A stretch of 27,096 nt of DNA from IMG/VR virus record IMGVR_UViG_3300043397_000048, positions 1-27,096 of that record, one strand, 5' to 3'. The notes below the pieces were generated by a model. It searched no databases. It was not told where the DNA came from and saw nothing but the letters and a program-made list of their open reading frames with translations. The stretch comes from a virus. The translations under genes were made by a program, and so were the position numbers. This document shows, piece after piece, positions 1 through 6,953 of the stretch (position 1 is the stretch's first letter; every line of letters starts with the position of its first letter).

Positions 1-138
1 GGTTTGTTGGTTCTGATGGGTTGCGCTGGTGGTCTTGATAATGCCACTGATGCTCAACTTCTGCCTATCATGGCTATTGCCTTGGTCGGTGGCTTGATCG
101 CCCTGTCTGGTGTTAATGCAATGAAAGGTGTTCGATAA
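1..138 (+). CDS. Partial small membrane protein (C-terminal end)
   Basis: The first 45 codons of the window are open and end at TAA 136-138, so this is the 3' end of a gene that starts upstream. The visible residues are mostly hydrophobic: LLVLMGCAGG, a short polar stretch (DNATDAQ), then a second segment around LPIMAIALVGGLIALSG, ending in a basic tail (MKGVR). This looks like a small inner-membrane protein. The cysteine resembles a lipobox, but the N-terminus is not visible. The stop overlaps the next start (TAATG), so the genes are translationally linked. Family not recognised. Confidence 0.6.
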   Translation, partial: GLLVLMGCAGGLDNATDAQLLPIMAIALVGGLIALSGVNAMKGVR

Positions 139-281
139 TGACTGAGTTATATGAAAACATTAACTATCTGTTGGATACCACTCACCTGCTTTGTCAGGAA
201 ATTGCAGATGAGATCGGTTGTGACATTGTGTATGTGGAACAAATCGTACATGGTCGTTTCTTGAAAGCTATTGGAGAATAA
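138..281 (+). CDS. Small protein with helix-turn-helix-like segment (47 aa)
   Basis: ATG 138 overlaps the stop of the preceding gene. The 47-residue product is acidic. Its middle (CQEIADEIGCDIVYVEQIV) has the spacing of a short helix-turn-helix like those of small phage DNA-binding proteins. This is a weak structural resemblance, not a family match. The stop at 279-281 lies just before the ATG at 283 of the next gene, and the end of this gene (GGAGA, 273-277) serves as that gene's ribosome binding site. Confidence 0.6.
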   Translation: MTELYENINYLLDTTHLLCQEIADEIGCDIVYVEQIVHGRFLKAIGE

Positions 282-282
282 T

Positions 283-483
283 ATGCGTGCAATTGTGAAT
301 GGTGTTTCTTTCTATACAACCCGTACTGCTATCAAACGTGGTGTTGGCGACTCATCAAACGTGAATCTTGCATTACAACTTGTTCTTGAACGAATGGGTA
401 AAGACGCTGGTCTTGCAACTACCATCGTGATGTATGATGGTAGAATGAATCGCATATCTTATGATGTGCAATTAAATAAGTGA
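283..483 (+). CDS. Hypothetical protein (66 aa)
   Basis: The start is placed at ATG 283 because GGAGA at 273-277 sits 5 bases upstream; an in-frame TTG at 271 lies on the SD itself. The 66-residue soluble product begins MRAIVNGVSFYTTRTAIKRG and has no recognised motif. It is the last gene of its cluster: its TGA stop (481-483) is followed directly by the -35 box of a strong promoter at 484. Confidence 0.65.
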   Translation: MRAIVNGVSFYTTRTAIKRGVGDSSNVNLALQLVLERMGKDAGLATTIVMYDGRMNRISYDVQLNK

Positions 484-512
484 TTGACAAATAATCATTT
501 TTGTAGTATAAT
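484..512 (+). promoter_or_regulatory. Promoter P1, perfect sigma70 consensus
   Basis: TTGACA at 484-489 and TATAAT at 507-512 are separated by exactly 17 bp. Transcription should start near 519, giving a short leader with AAGGA at 526-530 before ATG 538 of the AAA+ ATPase gene. It is the first of ten similar sites in the window, although its spacer end (TTTTTGTAG) is the most divergent. Confidence 0.9.
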
Positions 513-537
513 TTCTGTGTTGTTTAAGGAAAATTGA

Positions 538-1593
538 ATGTCTCATTTTATTCGTAATGGTAATATGTACTCTGTCATGTCAGAGGAAGCAATGGATCTA
601 CATCCAACCTTGCCTGTAGGTAACTACACTGTCAAGCGTAATGAGATGACTGGTCAATTCTTTTTGGAGATGGTGGACTCATTCCCACAAGTTCCAAAGT
701 TGTATGGAGATACAACTCGTCATGCGGATCGTATTTTGAATACTTTCTTCGATCGCCCCAACTCTACTGGCATCATGCTGAATGGAGAAAAGGGTTCTGG
801 TAAAACTTTGCTGGCAAAGACGCTGTCTATTAATGCTGGTTTGCAAGGTGTGCCAACCATCATCATTAATGCTGCATGGACTGGTGATGCGTTCAATAAA
901 TTTATGCAGGATATCGAACAACCATGTATCATCTTGTTCGATGAGTTTGAAAAAGTGTATGCAGCTGAAGACCAAGAAGCTGCACTGACATTGCTTGATG
1001 GTGTGTTCCCATCACGTAAGTTGTTCATCTTGACTTGTAACGATAAGTGGCGTGTCAATGAGCACATGCGCAATCGTCCAGGTCGTATCTTCTACATGAT
1101 CGACTTCAAAGGTTTGGATGCTGACTTCATTCGTGAGTACTGCGAAGAGCAACTGAAAGCAATTCACTATATCGATAAGATCGTTGAGATCGCTTCTTTG
1201 TTCGAGCAGTTTAACTTTGACATGCTGAAGGCACTGGTCGAGGAAATGAATCGTTATGGTGAAACTCCGCAAGACGCATTGAAGATGCTGAATGCCAAAC
1301 CAGAATTTAACAACAATGGCGAGTTTACTTGTAAACTGGTTATTGATGGTGTTGAAGTTGAGGACACTCGTAGTAAGTGGAATGGCAACCCACTGAATGG
1401 TGCCGTGCACTTTGAGTACGACACCGATAAAGAAGGTGACGATCCAGATACTTGGCACAATGTGGTGTTCACACCAAACAACATCGTGAAGGTTGATGCA
1501 TCGGAAGGTCGTTTTGTCTATCAGAACGAAAAGAATGAAGTTGCAATCTTGACACGTGCAAAGAGCACAGGTTACAACTACTTGGCTCTTTGA
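538..1593 (+). CDS. AAA+ family ATPase
   Basis: The 351-residue protein has a Walker A motif GEKGSGKT at residues 83-90 and a Walker B motif IILFDEFEK near 132-140. It also has a sensor-like FILTCND (residues ~161-167) and an arginine-rich RNRPGRIFY stretch of the kind that forms an arginine finger in AAA+ ATPases. Residues before 60 and after 250 are phage-specific; the C-terminal part looks beta-rich. AAA+ proteins use ATP hydrolysis to remodel proteins or nucleic acids; the substrate here is unknown. AAGGA at 526-530 supports the start. It heads the operon driven by P1. A second, different AAA+ gene lies at 10443. Confidence 0.88.
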   Translation: MSHFIRNGNMYSVMSEEAMDLHPTLPVGNYTVKRNEMTGQFFLEMVDSFPQVPKLYGDTTRHADRILNTFFDRPNSTGIMLNGEKGSGKTLLAKTLSINAGLQGVPTIIINAAWTGDAFNKFMQDIEQPCIILFDEFEKVYAAEDQEAALTLLDGVFPSRKLFILTCNDKWRVNEHMRNRPGRIFYMIDFKGLDADFIREYCEEQLKAIHYIDKIVEIASLFEQFNFDMLKALVEEMNRYGETPQDALKMLNAKPEFNNNGEFTCKLVIDGVEVEDTRSKWNGNPLNGAVHFEYDTDKEGDDPDTWHNVVFTPNNIVKVDASEGRFVYQNEKNEVAILTRAKSTGYNYLAL

Positions 1594-1617
1594 TTAACTT
1601 TAAATTGAAAGATTAAC

Positions 1618-2280
1618 ATGAAAAAATTTCTGGCTTTAATGGCAGTTAGTTTGATGTTGGTGGCGAACGTCGCCGATGCTAAAGGTGGTGGCTCTTCTGG
1701 TGGTCATGGCGGTGGAGGTGGTGGTCGCTCAGGTGGTGGAGGTTTCTCTTCATCGGCTGGTCGTCCCAACTCTGTAGCTGCTGCTCCATCTCGTCCATCG
1801 GCTCCTGCTGCTGCGCCTGCACCACAGACTCGAACTACAACTACTACATCTACCACTACAACTCGTACTGCTGGTGGTGGCTATGTTGGTGGTGGTATGA
1901 TGTATGGTGGTATGGGTATGGGTTACGGATATTCAAATGGTCTACTGACTGGTTTGATTATCGGTAATATGATGCATCCACACAATACTGTTGTTTACAG
2001 TGGCGGTGGTTACAGCGGTAATGCACTGTTGTATCCTGATGGTCGTGTTGTTAATCAACAAGGCTACCAAGTCGGCACTTACCAAAATGGTCAGTTCACT
2101 GCTGTGAATGGTGGTATGGTTGCTCAACCAGCTCCAGCTGATGCATTGAATAGTGCACCACAAGTGGCACAGCCAGTGATTATCCAGAAAACTGGACCAT
2201 CCGTTGGTGAAGTTATCGGCATGATATTTCTTGGTATCATGATTGTTATTCTGTTTATTATTTTGATTGGACTTATCTAA
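1618..2280 (+). CDS. Exported Gly-rich protein with C-terminal membrane anchor
   Basis: The 220-residue product starts with a clear signal peptide (KK, then LALMAVSLMLVANVADA, probable cleavage after ADA at residue ~21). A Gly/Ser-rich stretch, a Pro/Ala linker and a threonine run (TTTTTSTTTT, residues ~74-83) follow. Next come Gly/Met/Tyr-rich repeats and a strong C-terminal transmembrane helix (MIFLGIMIVILFIILIGLI). It should be anchored in the envelope with most of the chain outside the cytoplasm. The stop overlaps the start of the next gene, which also carries a threonine run. Function not recognised; modification of the host surface is only a guess. Confidence 0.75.
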   Translation: MKKFLALMAVSLMLVANVADAKGGGSSGGHGGGGGGRSGGGGFSSSAGRPNSVAAAPSRPSAPAAAPAPQTRTTTTTSTTTTRTAGGGYVGGGMMYGGMGMGYGYSNGLLTGLIIGNMMHPHNTVVYSGGGYSGNALLYPDGRVVNQQGYQVGTYQNGQFTAVNGGMVAQPAPADALNSAPQVAQPVIIQKTGPSVGEVIGMIFLGIMIVILFIILIGLI

Positions 2281-2615
2281 TGACTACTATGCTCGTTATC
2301 TTCTTCGTTCTCTTGTTCGTTGTTCTTATTGTTGCACTATTGAGGGATTCTGCCATGTACCATCCGTTTGACTATGAAGATGAAGTCACTACAACCACTA
2401 CAACTACCACTGTTGTAGATACACCTGCCACTGGTTCTGGTCCTGCGCATGCTGGTCTAAATATCAATGGTTTCCCCATCGTTGGTATGCTTCAGCGTCA
2501 GTTTGAAGGTTCTACACCTTTCGTTATCGATCCAGTTGACAACGACAAAGTGTTCTTGAATACTTCTGATGACATCTATGAAGATGGCGCTGGCAAGTGG
2601 TGGGGTCTACAATAA
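2280..2615 (+). CDS. Single-pass membrane protein with threonine run
   Basis: ATG 2280 overlaps the preceding stop (TAATG). The 111-residue product begins with a long hydrophobic helix (residues ~4-21). An acidic patch (DYEDE), eight consecutive threonines (residues ~38-45) and a soluble domain ending DGAGKWWGLQ follow. It is probably a membrane-anchored partner of the upstream Gly-rich protein, given the overlap and shared threonine runs (inference). No family recognised. Confidence 0.75.
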   Translation: MTTMLVIFFVLLFVVLIVALLRDSAMYHPFDYEDEVTTTTTTTTVVDTPATGSGPAHAGLNINGFPIVGMLQRQFEGSTPFVIDPVDNDKVFLNTSDDIYEDGAGKWWGLQ

Positions 2616-2629
2616 TCAAGGAGAAATAA

Positions 2630-2815
2630 ATGTCAATCGGAAATCCGCAGTTCAAAGAAGGCGATAAAGTAACTATCAAAGGTGTTGAAGCCACAGTAAA
2701 ATCACAGATTCTTGAGAATCATGATGATGGTGCTGTTTGGGGACAAGTATATGCCTTCGATGCAAACGGAGGACTCATCATTGCAGCCCCTACCGACGTT
2801 ACGCTATCGAAGTAA
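2630..2815 (+). CDS. Small SH3/KOW-like beta protein (61 aa)
   Basis: AAGGAG at 2619-2624 supports ATG 2630. The product has a pattern typical of small beta-barrel proteins (FKEGDKVTIKGVEATVKSQI), with a G-D-x-V turn as in KOW/SH3-like folds. Function unknown. Its 3' end overlaps the predicted TTG start of the next gene by 35 bases, and it contains that gene's ribosome binding site. Confidence 0.7.
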   Translation: MSIGNPQFKEGDKVTIKGVEATVKSQILENHDDGAVWGQVYAFDANGGLIIAAPTDVTLSK

Positions 2816-3146
2816 CACTGATAAAACACCTCCAAGTGTGGGTGATCTTCGAATGAATGAAGACACCCTTACTATGGAGATCTACAGTGGTGCTGCTTGG
2901 AAATCTATTCACCCGATTAAACCAACACCAAAAGTTTTCAAGAAGAAGTTTGTTGTCGCTGGTAACTATGGTCAATACAAATATTGGCTATCGCAGAAAG
3001 GTTACATGGCACATGAATACATATACGTTAGTGATGTGAATATGATGCGTGGGATTGAAAACCCAACAGGATTTTTCGTTGGCACTTATGAACAAAGACC
3101 TGACATTGATGAAATTAAAATGCAAATAAGAATTGCACAAAGGTAA
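2781..3146 (+). CDS. Phage conserved protein with probable TTG start (121 aa)
   Basis: The first ATG (2853) would remove TDKTPPSVGDLR, which with the following NEDTLTMEIYSGAAW forms a typical phage structural-repeat motif (G-D-L-R ... D-T ... Y-x-G-x-A-W). TTG 2781 is in frame, with GGAGGA at 2768-2773 seven bases before it, so it is chosen as the start. The C-terminal half (VVAGNYGQYKYWL ... YIYVSDVNMMRG ... FVGTYEQRPDIDEI) recalls a small domain of unknown role found in many T4-like phages. The gene ends just before the Acb1-like gene. Confidence 0.65.
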   Translation: MQPLPTLRYRSNTDKTPPSVGDLRMNEDTLTMEIYSGAAWKSIHPIKPTPKVFKKKFVVAGNYGQYKYWLSQKGYMAHEYIYVSDVNMMRGIENPTGFFVGTYEQRPDIDEIKMQIRIAQR

Positions 3147-3147
3147 T

Positions 3148-3642
3148 ATGGAACTCGCTACACTATCACAATACGCACGACACAAAGACGGTACATACGT
3201 TTCTCTCCTGATGGACAAAGCATCACGAGATTTGCTTGATGTTTTCACAACAAACAATCTTGGCTTGACTGAGAAAGTTCATCCAGATAGCTATCACTGT
3301 ACTGTTATCTACTCACGTACACCTGTACCAAACGCTGAGATAATCAAGTACCCAACAAAGGTAGTTGCTCACGTAATGGGTTATGATGTGTTCACTACCA
3401 AAGATGGTGGTAAGTGTTTGGTGATGCGACTACATTGCCCACAAGCATTCAGTTTGAATTTGGTTCTGAATAAACTCGGTGCCACATCTGATTATGATGA
3501 GTACAAACCACACGTGACTATCAGTTACAACTACACTGGCGAAATCGATCCTACTCAGTTGCCCATCCCACAGTTTCCACTGGTCTTTGACGACCATGAG
3601 GTTTCGCCCTTGGACCCCCAGTTTGTCCCTGGAAATGCTTGA
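3148..3642 (+). CDS. acb1: 2H phosphodiesterase, Acb1-like anti-CBASS protein
   Basis: The 164-residue product has the paired H-x-T motifs of 2H phosphoesterases: H50-C-T52 in SYHCTVIYS and H122-V-T124 in YKPHVTISYN. Length, motif spacing (72 residues) and flanking text (ATL near the start, YDVFTTKDG before the second motif) match the T4 gp57B/Acb1 family as I remember it. Acb1 degrades the cyclic di- and trinucleotides made by CBASS, blocking abortive infection. Start ATG 3148 has AAAGG (3139-3143) upstream; TTG 3133 is less likely. It is the last gene of the P1 operon, followed by a terminator. Family call is strong; in vivo role is inferred. Confidence 0.85.
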   Translation: MELATLSQYARHKDGTYVSLLMDKASRDLLDVFTTNNLGLTEKVHPDSYHCTVIYSRTPVPNAEIIKYPTKVVAHVMGYDVFTTKDGGKCLVMRLHCPQAFSLNLVLNKLGATSDYDEYKPHVTISYNYTGEIDPTQLPIPQFPLVFDDHEVSPLDPQFVPGNA

Positions 3643-3664
3643 AAACCAAAGGTTTCGTTTTAAT

Positions 3665-3688
3665 AACCCTGCCATGTGCAGGGTTTTT
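3665..3688 (+). terminator. Rho-independent terminator after acb1
   Basis: An 8-bp stem AACCCTGC (3665-3672)/GCAGGGTT (3678-3685) with a 5-base loop is followed by a T-run. The -35 box of the next promoter begins immediately after it. The unit is nearly identical to the one at 7130. Confidence 0.9.
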
Positions 3689-3689
3689 C

Positions 3690-3718
3690 TTTACAATAAA
3701 TCAGGTTTGGCGTATAAT
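3690..3718 (+). promoter_or_regulatory. Promoter P2
   Basis: TTTACA (3690-3695), 17-bp spacer ending TTTGGCG, TATAAT (3713-3718). It drives the operon beginning at 3746. Part of a terminator-promoter cassette repeated at 7130-7183. Confidence 0.9.
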
Positions 3719-3745
3719 TAGTCTAAGAAAGAAAAGGAACTGATT

Positions 3746-4135
3746 ATGTATACGTTTAACCCTCTGGCTACCATTCCCGTTGATCACACTGGCTTCGGTA
3801 TTATCTTTGGTCTGTGTATCTTTATCACACTGGTTGTGATAATAAATGAAGCTGAGTTGTTCTTCCATTGGTTCTTTGTGGCTACTATCGCTTGCGTCCT
3901 TGCTTACTTTGTTTCTTATAGCTGGACTGACCAGACTCCAAAGACATTCGTGAACCAGCAAGTGGTCGGTGAGTTTGTTGGTTATGAGTCTGAAGGTTAT
4001 AGAGAGCGTAGCGGTAAGACATACGTTGATAAACACTTCACTTATATCATCTATAAAGTTGATGGTGGTAACGTGATGTTGCCTTGCCAAACTGGTGTCG
4101 TGTACCCAGAACGTGTCACCCTCTACAAGAACTAA
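3746..4135 (+). CDS. Membrane protein with two N-terminal helices (129 aa)
   Basis: AAAAGGA upstream of ATG 3746 gives a good ribosome binding site, and this is the first gene after P2. Two hydrophobic segments (residues ~17-33 and ~39-56) precede a soluble C-terminal domain of about 70 residues (QQVVGEFVGYESEGY ... YKVDGGNVMLPC). The domain looks beta-rich and would lie on one face of the membrane. Function not recognised. Confidence 0.75.
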   Translation: MYTFNPLATIPVDHTGFGIIFGLCIFITLVVIINEAELFFHWFFVATIACVLAYFVSYSWTDQTPKTFVNQQVVGEFVGYESEGYRERSGKTYVDKHFTYIIYKVDGGNVMLPCQTGVVYPERVTLYKN

Positions 4136-4140
4136 GGCTA

Positions 4141-4245
4141 ATGATGTACGATAAAGATAATAAAATTACTACAGGCGAGGACATCGCTGATACCGTTGTG
4201 TTGTGGTGTATCGTTGCCATGCTGTTGATTTGTTTGTGGAGTTGA
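4141..4245 (+). CDS. Small membrane protein (34 aa)
   Basis: A 34-codon frame begins at ATG 4141 (or 4144), with AAGG six bases upstream. It has a charged N-terminus (YDKDNK) and one C-terminal transmembrane segment (VVLWCIVAMLLICLW). Its stop lies one base before the next ATG. It fits the compact operon layout, but its size makes it tentative. Confidence 0.5.
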   Translation: MMYDKDNKITTGEDIADTVVLWCIVAMLLICLWS

Positions 4246-4246
4246 T

Positions 4247-4639
4247 ATGAAGTTGTTATTAGTTCGTGGCTTACCTGGTTCTGGCAAGTCAACTCTTGCA
4301 AAGAATTTGATTGGTTGGTACTGGCATCTTGAGACTGACCAATTCTGGATGGTTGATGGTGAATATAAGTTTGATGGTAACCGAATAAAAGAAGCCCACG
4401 AGTGGTGCCAAGCTGAAACTCGAAAGCTGATGAAGAATGGATTCAGCCCTGTAGTGTCAAATACATTCACTACCAAGAAAGAGTTGCAGCCGTACTTTGA
4501 TATTGCCAAAGAGTTTGACGTAGTACCAACTGTTATCCTTTGCCAGAACCAGTTCAGCAATGTGCATAACGTACCAGCTGAAGTTCTTGAGCGAATGAAG
4601 GCTCGATTTGAATTTGATATTGGAGATATGTATGAGTGA
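4247..4639 (+). CDS. P-loop kinase-like ATPase (AAA_33/polynucleotide kinase type)
   Basis: The 130-residue protein opens with a Walker A motif GLPGSGKST at residues 8-16, followed by ETDQFW. That is the arrangement seen in small kinases related to the 5'-kinase domain of T4 polynucleotide kinase and to N4BP2-like ATPases. PVVSNTFTTKKELQPY and VVPTVILC fit the later strands of the fold. It probably phosphorylates a nucleic acid end or a small molecule; the substrate cannot be read from the sequence. It is short for the family and may be a minimal kinase domain. The end overlaps the next start. Confidence 0.75.
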   Translation: MKLLLVRGLPGSGKSTLAKNLIGWYWHLETDQFWMVDGEYKFDGNRIKEAHEWCQAETRKLMKNGFSPVVSNTFTTKKELQPYFDIAKEFDVVPTVILCQNQFSNVHNVPAEVLERMKARFEFDIGDMYE

Positions 4640-4946
4640 TGTAAAAATGTATGAGCTTGGGATTATGATCCATGGCTATCGTTTGAAACTGACTTGTGGA
4701 GCATGCCCCGAACAGTACGATGTGTTCGACGATCTTGGTCAGCAAGTAGCTTACTTCCGTCTGCGTCATGGTGGATTCCGAGTTGATGTACCTGACTGTG
4801 GTGGTGAAACTATCTACACTGCGAATCCAGAAGGTGATGGCATCTTCAGTCGTGAGGAACGTGTCAAGTATTTAACAGAAGCAGTTCTTGCAGTGCAGGA
4901 ATATTATATCAATCGTCGTTGGGATAAGGATGATCCATGGCTATAA
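4632..4946 (+). CDS. Conserved phage protein (104 aa)
   Basis: ATG 4632 overlaps the preceding gene by 8 bases and has GGAGA at 4622-4626 upstream. The product contains LTCGACPEQYDVFDD, an FRLRHGGFRVDVP strand-turn-strand and a final helix ending INRRWDKDDPWL. The two nearby cysteines are not a full zinc site. It resembles small proteins widespread in T4-like phages but has no function known to me. Confidence 0.7.
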   Translation: MSDVKMYELGIMIHGYRLKLTCGACPEQYDVFDDLGQQVAYFRLRHGGFRVDVPDCGGETIYTANPEGDGIFSREERVKYLTEAVLAVQEYYINRRWDKDDPWL

Positions 4947-5356
4947 CAAAAGAAGAACGTGAACAATTTCGCATCGAGTATGAGCGTAAACGTGCAGCTG
5001 AAAAGCTAATCGTTGATACGCTGCTGGCTGAAGGAGACTTCCTTGATGATGATGGGTATCCAACTGATGCTGCACATACAATCGTGGAGCTTTGGCCATG
5101 GGAAGATAAGCAAGGTTGGTTTACCTTTATCGAATCAATCTGGCATCTGAAGTCTTGGGGCTGGCATGAAGGCACAACACCACATGACTGGGACAAAGAG
5201 CGACAGGTTTATCAGTACAACATCTCCACTGCTGGTTGGTCAGGTAACGAAGGCTTGATCCATGCAATGGAAAAGAACACTTGGCTCTGGACAACTACTT
5301 GGGTTCAATCTCGTCGTGGCGGTCACTACATCTTTGAGGTAGAACTAGATGACTAA
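4937..5356 (+). CDS. Hypothetical Trp-rich protein (139 aa)
   Basis: The start overlaps the preceding gene by 10 bases. An N-terminal charged helix (EEREQFRIEYERKRAAEK) is followed by a tryptophan-rich body (LWPWEDKQGWFTF, LKSWGWHEG, WLWTTTWVQSRRGG). The protein is soluble and probably globular. No family recognised. Its end overlaps the DUF3307 gene by 8 bases. Confidence 0.7.
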   Translation: MAITKEEREQFRIEYERKRAAEKLIVDTLLAEGDFLDDDGYPTDAAHTIVELWPWEDKQGWFTFIESIWHLKSWGWHEGTTPHDWDKERQVYQYNISTAGWSGNEGLIHAMEKNTWLWTTTWVQSRRGGHYIFEVELDD

Positions 5357-5711
5357 TGTTATATTCGTTCTATTCCTGCTGTTCACGAAACACCTGATCG
5401 TTGACTTCCCATTGCAGACTCCATTCCAATGGATGAACAAAGGTAAGTATGGGCATCTTGGTGGACTGCTACACGCTGGTCTTCACGGACTTGGTACTTT
5501 GCTTGTGTTTCTGTTTGTCGGTGCCAGCATCGAAGGTGCTGTGATTCTTGCAACAATTGATGCCGTGATTCACTACCACATTGACTGGGCAAAGATGAAT
5601 ATCAATGCTCGCTATGGATGGAAAGCTGATTCGCATCCTGAGTTCTGGGTACTACTTGGAATTGACCAATACTTACATGCTTTAACTTACTTACTACTGG
5701 TGACACTATGA
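5349..5711 (+). CDS. DUF3307-type integral membrane protein
   Basis: The 120-residue product has the hallmarks of DUF3307 as I know it. These are a first helix ending in TKHLIVDFPLQ, a K-G-x-Y-G segment followed by HAGLHGLGTLL, IDAVIHYHIDW in the third helix, and LGIDQYLHALTYLLL at the end. The histidines and aspartates inside the predicted helices are characteristic of the family. Four membrane segments are likely. The biochemical role is unknown; the family occurs in bacteria and phages. Confidence 0.8.
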   Translation: MTNVIFVLFLLFTKHLIVDFPLQTPFQWMNKGKYGHLGGLLHAGLHGLGTLLVFLFVGASIEGAVILATIDAVIHYHIDWAKMNINARYGWKADSHPEFWVLLGIDQYLHALTYLLLVTL

Positions 5712-5893
5712 TTACACTTATTACTATTCTTGCTATTATCTACTGTGTTCTCAGCGTCTATGCTGGTATGATTATTGGTAATGCACTTCGTCGTCGTTAC
5801 CAATGGGATGAGGTTGGTATTGCAATGGTCGCCATGTGCTTCTTCTGGTTCATTCCAATCACTGTGGCAATGGACTTGGGTTGGATTCAATGA
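5708..5893 (+). CDS. Small two-helix membrane protein (61 aa)
   Basis: It overlaps the DUF3307 gene by 4 bases (ATGA). Two hydrophobic helices (residues ~2-20 and ~38-56) flank a basic cytoplasmic-type loop (LRRRYQW). The tight coupling suggests a partner of the upstream membrane protein. Family not recognised. Confidence 0.65.
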   Translation: MITLITILAIIYCVLSVYAGMIIGNALRRRYQWDEVGIAMVAMCFFWFIPITVAMDLGWIQ

Positions 5894-6231
5894 AAACGAT
5901 TATCGCAGGTGGTCGTGATATCAACGACTACGCCATCTTACTAGCTGCCATTGAGGAAGCCAACTTCACTATCACTGAGGTAGTATCTGGTGGTGCCAAG
6001 GGTGTGGATGCTCTCGGTGAACAATACGCTGAGTCCATGAATCTGACACTGAAGATCTATCCTGCTGACTGGGAAAAGAATGGACGTGCTGCTGGACCGA
6101 TCCGTAATCGACAGATGGCTGAATATGGTGATCAACTTATTGCAATCTGGGATGGTAAGTCACGTGGTACAAAGAACATGATCGAAACTGCAACCAAGAA
6201 AGGGTTGACCATCTATGTTAAACGAATTTGA
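5890..6231 (+). CDS. SLOG-superfamily protein, YspA/DUF2493-like
   Basis: Start ATG 5890 overlaps the preceding stop (ATGA). The 113-residue product begins MKTIIAGGRDIND and contains SGGAKGVDALGEQYA and GPIRNRQMAEY. These are the three glycine/charged motifs of the YspA (DUF2493) branch of the SLOG fold, related to DprA and LOG proteins. SLOG domains bind nucleotides or nucleotide-derived ligands, and some work in bacterial immunity as signal sensors. Here it is a stand-alone domain. A role in binding a host signal nucleotide is possible but unproven. Confidence 0.85.
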   Translation: MKTIIAGGRDINDYAILLAAIEEANFTITEVVSGGAKGVDALGEQYAESMNLTLKIYPADWEKNGRAAGPIRNRQMAEYGDQLIAIWDGKSRGTKNMIETATKKGLTIYVKRI

Positions 6232-6346
6232 AGACAACGATCTGGTGACTATCGATAGAGCACAACTGGAACTGGTGCTACTGAAAGCACAGATCGAACT
6301 GATACAGCGAGTGAATAAACTGATTGATTTATTGGAACAAGAATGA
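6215..6346 (+). CDS. Small coiled-coil protein (43 aa)
   Basis: ATG 6215 overlaps the preceding gene by 17 bases, and the TGA overlaps the next ATG. The product is almost entirely helical and leucine-rich (AQLELVLLKAQIELIQRVNK), so it probably oligomerises. Function unknown. Confidence 0.55.
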   Translation: MLNEFEDNDLVTIDRAQLELVLLKAQIELIQRVNKLIDLLEQE

Positions 6347-6543
6347 ACATTATCCACTTCCATCGAGATGACCTAGAAGCAATCTTGGAATTCTTCAACA
6401 AATATCGTGACGTTGAGTTTGTCACAGTTACTGCCGATAGTTCTTCTGGTATCGGCACGCTATTAAGCGCATCCGTAAAGACACCTATCAATGGTGACTT
6501 TGTTACTATTACAAAAGACATTGTGGATGAATCATCATGGTAG
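6343..6543 (+). CDS. Hypothetical protein (66 aa)
   Basis: It overlaps both neighbours. The product begins MNIIHFHRDDLEAILEFF and continues with a beta-rich part (EFVTVTADSSSGIGTLLSAS) ending in an acidic tail. The alternation suggests a small alpha/beta domain. It is not a recognised family. Confidence 0.65.
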   Translation: MNIIHFHRDDLEAILEFFNKYRDVEFVTVTADSSSGIGTLLSASVKTPINGDFVTITKDIVDESSW

Positions 6544-6953
6544 ATAAATGTTTAGTTTGTGGTGAGCCAGCTGAGTGGACTCGCCATACTCAATTTGCAG
6601 GCGATCATCCGTACTGTGAGGAACATGCCAAGTTGGAAGACGACTTTGGTGAGGATGACTCATATACTTTTTGGTCCAGCAAGAAAGAACGTCAAGAGAA
6701 ACTACAGAACATTATTGCTGGCGCTGAGCAACAAGGCGACGATGATAAGGGTTACGAAGAGATTCCCTTGCACACTATCAATGGTCCAAGTGGTCATCCG
6801 TATCTGTCCATTGCTGATCGTGAAACAACAATCAGCCTACGAATCCATCACTACGATGACATCTACCAACGTGGAATCTTCTTGCACATTGACAAGAGGG
6901 CTATTCCTGAGATGATTACTATTCTGGAGAAAATTAATGCAACCAAAGACTAA
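6537..6953 (+). CDS. Zinc-binding hypothetical protein (138 aa)
   Basis: The N-terminus carries a C-x2-C pair (KCLVCGEP, C5 and C8) and a C-x2-H pair (YCEEHAK, C27 and H30), consistent with one structural zinc site. An acidic linker and a beta-rich C-terminal domain (YLSIADRETTISLRIHHYDD) follow. The fold is probably a short treble-clef or rubredoxin-like knuckle fused to a phage domain. Function unknown. Confidence 0.7.
   Translation: MVDKCLVCGEPAEWTRHTQFAGDHPYCEEHAKLEDDFGEDDSYTFWSSKKERQEKLQNIIAGAEQQGDDDKGYEEIPLHTINGPSGHPYLSIADRETTISLRIHHYDDIYQRGIFLHIDKRAIPEMITILEKINATKD

Noticed and set aside
1012-1458. Open frame on the minus strand within the AAA+ ATPase gene
   Set aside because: It lies opposite a well-supported AAA+ gene, has no ribosome binding site and no recognisable protein pattern.
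2630-3146. Programmed frameshift joining the 61-aa protein to the next gene
   Set aside because: No slippery sequence is visible, and a TTG start with GGAGGA at the right distance explains the upstream protein similarity more simply.
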